A DNA stretch of 64,000 bases from Nocardioides sp. CER19 (GTDB lineage Bacteria; Actinomycetota; Actinomycetes; Propionibacteriales; Nocardioidaceae). Below, piece after piece: positions 61,300-64,000 of this stretch (positions within the stretch are counted from its first letter, which is position 1; each line of letters begins with the position of its first letter). Position numbers and translations under genes: made by a program. The notes beneath the pieces are model-generated. The model worked only from the letters and a program-made list of their open reading frames with translations, did not search any database and was not told the DNA's origin. The stretch lies in contig NZ_JARVWS010000003.1 in NCBI RefSeq assembly GCF_029846275.1, forward strand, positions 558,001-622,000, in the 5' to 3' direction.

Positions 61300-62720
61300 C
61301 ATCGTACGAGCGTCGGTTTCCCGCCGGGTTCCGAGTGAGGCTGCGGGCACGTACGACGGTCCGGGGTGATGTGCTGGTCGGAGGGTCTCCGATGCGCGCC
61401 GTCCGGATCGGTCAGAGCGCCCTGAGCCGAATCAGCGGAGGAGTCCTCACGGTCACCGACAGGGTATCGGACCGCGTCGCTGGCTATCTGCTCGACGCTA
61501 ACCTCGCCGATCCTCTGGTCGACCCGGCGGACCCGAACGACACCGATGGTGAGGCGTCGGAGATGACCGTGGTCATTCCGGTGAGGGACCGGCCACAGCA
61601 GCTGGAACGGTGCCTTGCTTCACTGGGAAACCTGTCCGTTGTCGTCGTGGACGACGCTTCGATCGACTCGGCATCGATTCGTCGGGTCACAGATGCTCAC
61701 GGGGCGCGGTACCTGCGTCTTCCGGTGAATCAGGGTCCGGCAGGCGCACGGAATGCGGGTTTGCAGCATGTTAGGACCACCTTCGTCGCGTTCGTCGATT
61801 CCGACGTGACGGCCGAGGCGTCCATGCTCGTCCAGCTCATGGCCCACTTCCGCGACGCGCGCCTGGCGCTCGTCGGCCCGCTGGTCCGTGGGCGCTTTAC
61901 CGCCGCCCTGTCGGGGCGCGATTCCCGGTGGTTCGAGAAGTATGACGAGGCGGCGTCGTCGCTGGCCCTCGGCAATCGTCCCAGCTCGGTGCGTCCTGGA
62001 GCGGCGGTCGGCTGGCTGCCGTCAGCCTGCCTGGTCGGGCGGACGTTGGCGCTGCGGCAGCTGCCGCTTCCAGGTTTCGATGCGTCGATGCGGGTAGGCG
62101 AGGACGTCGATCTCGTGTGGCGCTTGCTCGACGCCGGATGGAGAGTGCGGTACGACCCGAGCCATGGTGCCGACCATGACACCAGATCGTCGCTCGCTGG
62201 CTGGCTCGGACGGAAGCTGATCTACGGGTCGGGCGGAGCCGCCCTTGCTGCCCGGCATGGGCGCCACGGTGCACCGGCCGTGCTCAGCGTCGTCAGTGCA
62301 ACCTCCGCCGCGGCGGTGCTGATTCGTCGCCGATGGTCAGCACCGGCGCTCGTCGCCGGTGTCGGCTACACGTGGTGGCGGCTCAACCGCCGCCTGCCGT
62401 CCATGGAGGGTCGGGTGACCCGATCGATGTGCCTGTCGGTAGAGGGCACAGCCTGGGCGGTGCGTCAGGAGTCGGCACTCCTCCTGCGGCACTGGTGGCC
62501 GTTGACCGTCGTCCTGTTTCCCTTCGTGCCGGCGGTTCGCCGAGCCGTCGCGTCCGCCCTCATCGTGGACGCGGTCGCCGCGCGGCTGGAGATGCCGACT
62601 GCTCCATATCTTCTGGTCGGTCGTCGGCTCGACGACCTGGCATATGGCGCGGGGCTCTGGTTGGGTGCGCTGCGGGCGAGGTCGATCGAATGCCTCCTGC
62701 CGCGTCGGCCCCGGAGCTGA
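61296..62720 (+). CDS. mftF: Mycofactocin glycosyltransferase MftF
   Basis: 474 residues, GTG start. N-terminal MftF block (RFPAGFRVRLRARTTVRGDVLVGGSPMRAVRIG), then a GT-A family 2 domain from about residue 88: MTVVIPVRDRPQQLERCL, VVVDDAS, and FVDSDVTAE with the DxD metal motif, followed by GEDVDLVWRLLDAGWRVRYDPS. C-terminal hydrophobic segments near 340-420 suggest a membrane hold. It adds the oligo-glucose chain to mycofactocin. It converges on the second AraC-type gene with a 10-base gap. Confidence 0.95.
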   Translation: MTSYERRFPAGFRVRLRARTTVRGDVLVGGSPMRAVRIGQSALSRISGGVLTVTDRVSDRVAGYLLDANLADPLVDPADPNDTDGEASEMTVVIPVRDRPQQLERCLASLGNLSVVVVDDASIDSASIRRVTDAHGARYLRLPVNQGPAGARNAGLQHVRTTFVAFVDSDVTAEASMLVQLMAHFRDARLALVGPLVRGRFTAALSGRDSRWFEKYDEAASSLALGNRPSSVRPGAAVGWLPSACLVGRTLALRQLPLPGFDASMRVGEDVDLVWRLLDAGWRVRYDPSHGADHDTRSSLAGWLGRKLIYGSGGAALAARHGRHGAPAVLSVVSATSAAAVLIRRRWSAPALVAGVGYTWWRLNRRLPSMEGRVTRSMCLSVEGTAWAVRQESALLLRHWWPLTVVLFPFVPAVRRAVASALIVDAVAARLEMPTAPYLLVGRRLDDLAYGAGLWLGALRARSIECLLPRRPRS

Positions 62721-62730
62721 CCGGCGCCGG

Positions 62731-63693
62731 CTATGCGACATAACGAGGAGCGTGCAGCGACTTTCGGAAGTCGCCTGTCGTCATCCCGAAGGACCGCTTG
62801 AACTCACGGCAGAAGTGGCTGACGTCCGCATAGCCCCATCGGGTTGCGATCGTCTGGACGGTGGCGGAGCTCGATGCCAGCTCCTGGCGGGCACCATCCA
62901 ACCGCACTGCCCGCACGACGTCACCGTAGGTCTCCGACGTTTCTGAGAAGAGGCGGTGGAGGGACCGGACTGAGATGCCGTGAGCGTTCGCGGCAGCGGC
63001 CGGGCTGACCGGGCCGGTGCTGACGTTAGCTGCGATCCACTGTTCGACGCGTTGCCTCATCATGGCGCTCACCGCCCCGGAGGTCTCAAGAACGACGTCG
63101 CGCGATGTGCCAGCGAAGAGGTTGAGGATGGCGCTCCTAATGGCGCTCGAGTCCGCCGGTGCCAGGGGTGCCGGCTGATCGAGAATCGATGAGAGGACGC
63201 CGGCGAGGACCTGTGCCGTGGGTCGTGCGTCGACACCGGTTGGCTGCGAGAGGGTGCTCAATCGGACCCCATGTCCCCTGAGCGCGTCCTTCGGTACGAA
63301 GACGTAGGTGTTGTCGCGGCGGATGTTCACCGCGAACTGGTGGATGCTCGCGTGATCCCACAACCCCATCCGGGTGTCGGATGATCGGACTTGTTCCTCG
63401 GTCCGCAAGACGAAGTCCTCGCCGGTCGGGGGCCACGAGATGCTGAAGGCGAGGTAGTCGCTGGCTTGGGAATTTCGCCGGAATGAGCCGTGGTACGGCG
63501 AGGCCGAGCAGCGAACGACGAGACAATCGTCGATCCATCGTCGGTCGAACTCGCCGCTGAAGTGGTCCTCGTTCTCAATCGGCCATACGTCGTCGCCCAT
63601 GAGGCTGTCGGAACAGAACTGTCGCCAGCCTTCGAAGTCGACGTGAGCGGTCGGCGTCGGCGAAGCGTGCGGCGTAGGGGCAATGCGGGTCAT
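62731..63693 (-). CDS. AraC-family regulator, mycofactocin-side paralogue 2
   Basis: 320 residues from ATG 63693, with GGAGG eight bases before. Same architecture as the gene at 52129: WIDDCLVVRCSASPYHGSFRR and YVFVPKDALRGHGVRL in the sensor half; AHGISVRSLHRLFSETSETYGDVVRAVRLDGARQELASSSATVQTIATRWGYADVSHFCREFKRSFGMTT in the DNA-binding half. The two bracket the mycofactocin locus. mftR, the usual TetR regulator, is absent, so these are the likely regulators. Effector may be the alcohol, amine or acid substrate. Confidence 0.9.
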   Translation of the reverse strand: MTRIAPTPHASPTPTAHVDFEGWRQFCSDSLMGDDVWPIENEDHFSGEFDRRWIDDCLVVRCSASPYHGSFRRNSQASDYLAFSISWPPTGEDFVLRTEEQVRSSDTRMGLWDHASIHQFAVNIRRDNTYVFVPKDALRGHGVRLSTLSQPTGVDARPTAQVLAGVLSSILDQPAPLAPADSSAIRSAILNLFAGTSRDVVLETSGAVSAMMRQRVEQWIAANVSTGPVSPAAAANAHGISVRSLHRLFSETSETYGDVVRAVRLDGARQELASSSATVQTIATRWGYADVSHFCREFKRSFGMTTGDFRKSLHAPRYVA

Positions 63694-63817
63694 CGGTAGC
63701 CTCCTGGCTGTGTTGCTCACCTTGCGGAAGCGAACGAATTACGAAGATCTTGCCGTCGCCCTGTTTCGGTGACATTGCATGCGCGCGAACGGCGGATTCC
63801 GCCCATCAGCCGGGCGG

Positions 63818-64000
63818 CTAGATTCCTCCCAGGTCGACAAGGAGCACACCGCCGCTGACTAGGGCGATCCCCGTCCACATCAGGGGCGTCAGCGGTTCAT
63901 CGAAGAGGACCCGGGCCGCGACGGCCATGAGCGCGACCCCCGCCGCTGCCCAGATGCCGTAGGCGACACCGATGCCGAAGCCGGCGTGGAGGGTGAGCAT
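63818..64000 (-). CDS. Small multidrug resistance (SMR) family transporter, C-terminal part
   Basis: 60 residues up to the window edge; the 5' end is outside. HAGFGIGVAYGIWAAAGVALMAVAARVLFDEPLTPLMWTGIALVSGGVLLVDLGG matches helices 3 and 4 of EmrE/SugE-type transporters (the GVAYGIWAG-type motif). Such proteins dimerise and export cationic compounds or guanidinium. The ATG at the very edge is probably internal. Confidence 0.85.
   Translation of the reverse strand: MLTLHAGFGIGVAYGIWAAAGVALMAVAARVLFDEPLTPLMWTGIALVSGGVLLVDLGGI

Overview
The window is high-GC actinobacterial DNA. The type A RNase P RNA, GTG starts, four-base gene overlaps and a mycofactocin cluster fit Actinomycetota, and Nocardioidaceae or a relative is my best guess from style alone. 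No tRNA, rRNA, CRISPR array or intact insertion sequence was seen.

Layout. 1-3600 is chromosomal backbone: the end of a sensor kinase and its response regulator, a secreted PQQ-type sugar dehydrogenase, two small genes and rnpB. 3600-9260 looks accessory: an antiporter, an MprF-like membrane acyltransferase, a TetR gene with a large palindromic operator and a decayed MFS pump. 9263-24135 is a C4 sugar-acid locus. A ten-gene minus-strand operon encodes an ABC importer, a tartrate/isopropylmalate-type dehydrogenase, an Asp/Glu racemase-like protein, OtnK and OtnC, an Ldh-family dehydrogenase, a small monooxygenase-fold protein and an aconitase. A GntR gene, an MFS carrier and an RraA-type aldolase run divergently from it, with two GTTATAAC palindromes between.

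24639-42821 holds a semialdehyde dehydrogenase, a dipeptide-type ABC importer, an acyl-CoA dehydrogenase with a thioesterase, a broken alcohol dehydrogenase, a two-component flavin monooxygenase operon, an APC permease, an esterase and a mycofactocin-type SDR. 42896-51345 is a nine-gene acyl-CoA operon under a divergent TetR. Its HAD, APH-type kinase and acyl-CoA dehydrogenase are the three parts fused in human ACAD10, which suggests 4-hydroxyacyl-CoA (levulinate or gamma-lactone type) breakdown.

52129-63693 is a rearranged mycofactocin locus: mftA, mftB, mftC, an SDR and mftF on plus, mftD divergent, and mftE at the far end of a pdxS-aminotransferase-FAD oxidase operon. Two paralogous AraC-type genes bracket it; mftR and mftG are not present in the window.

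The most interesting signal is a 37-bp tandem element (TTGA-N6-GYGCCA with GYGCC repeated 21 bp on) found before mftD, pdxS, the flavin monooxygenase, the APC permease, dppA and a small hypothetical gene, always in the same orientation. It has the geometry of an AraC-family operator and would join scattered transport, monooxygenase, PLP and mycofactocin genes into one regulon.
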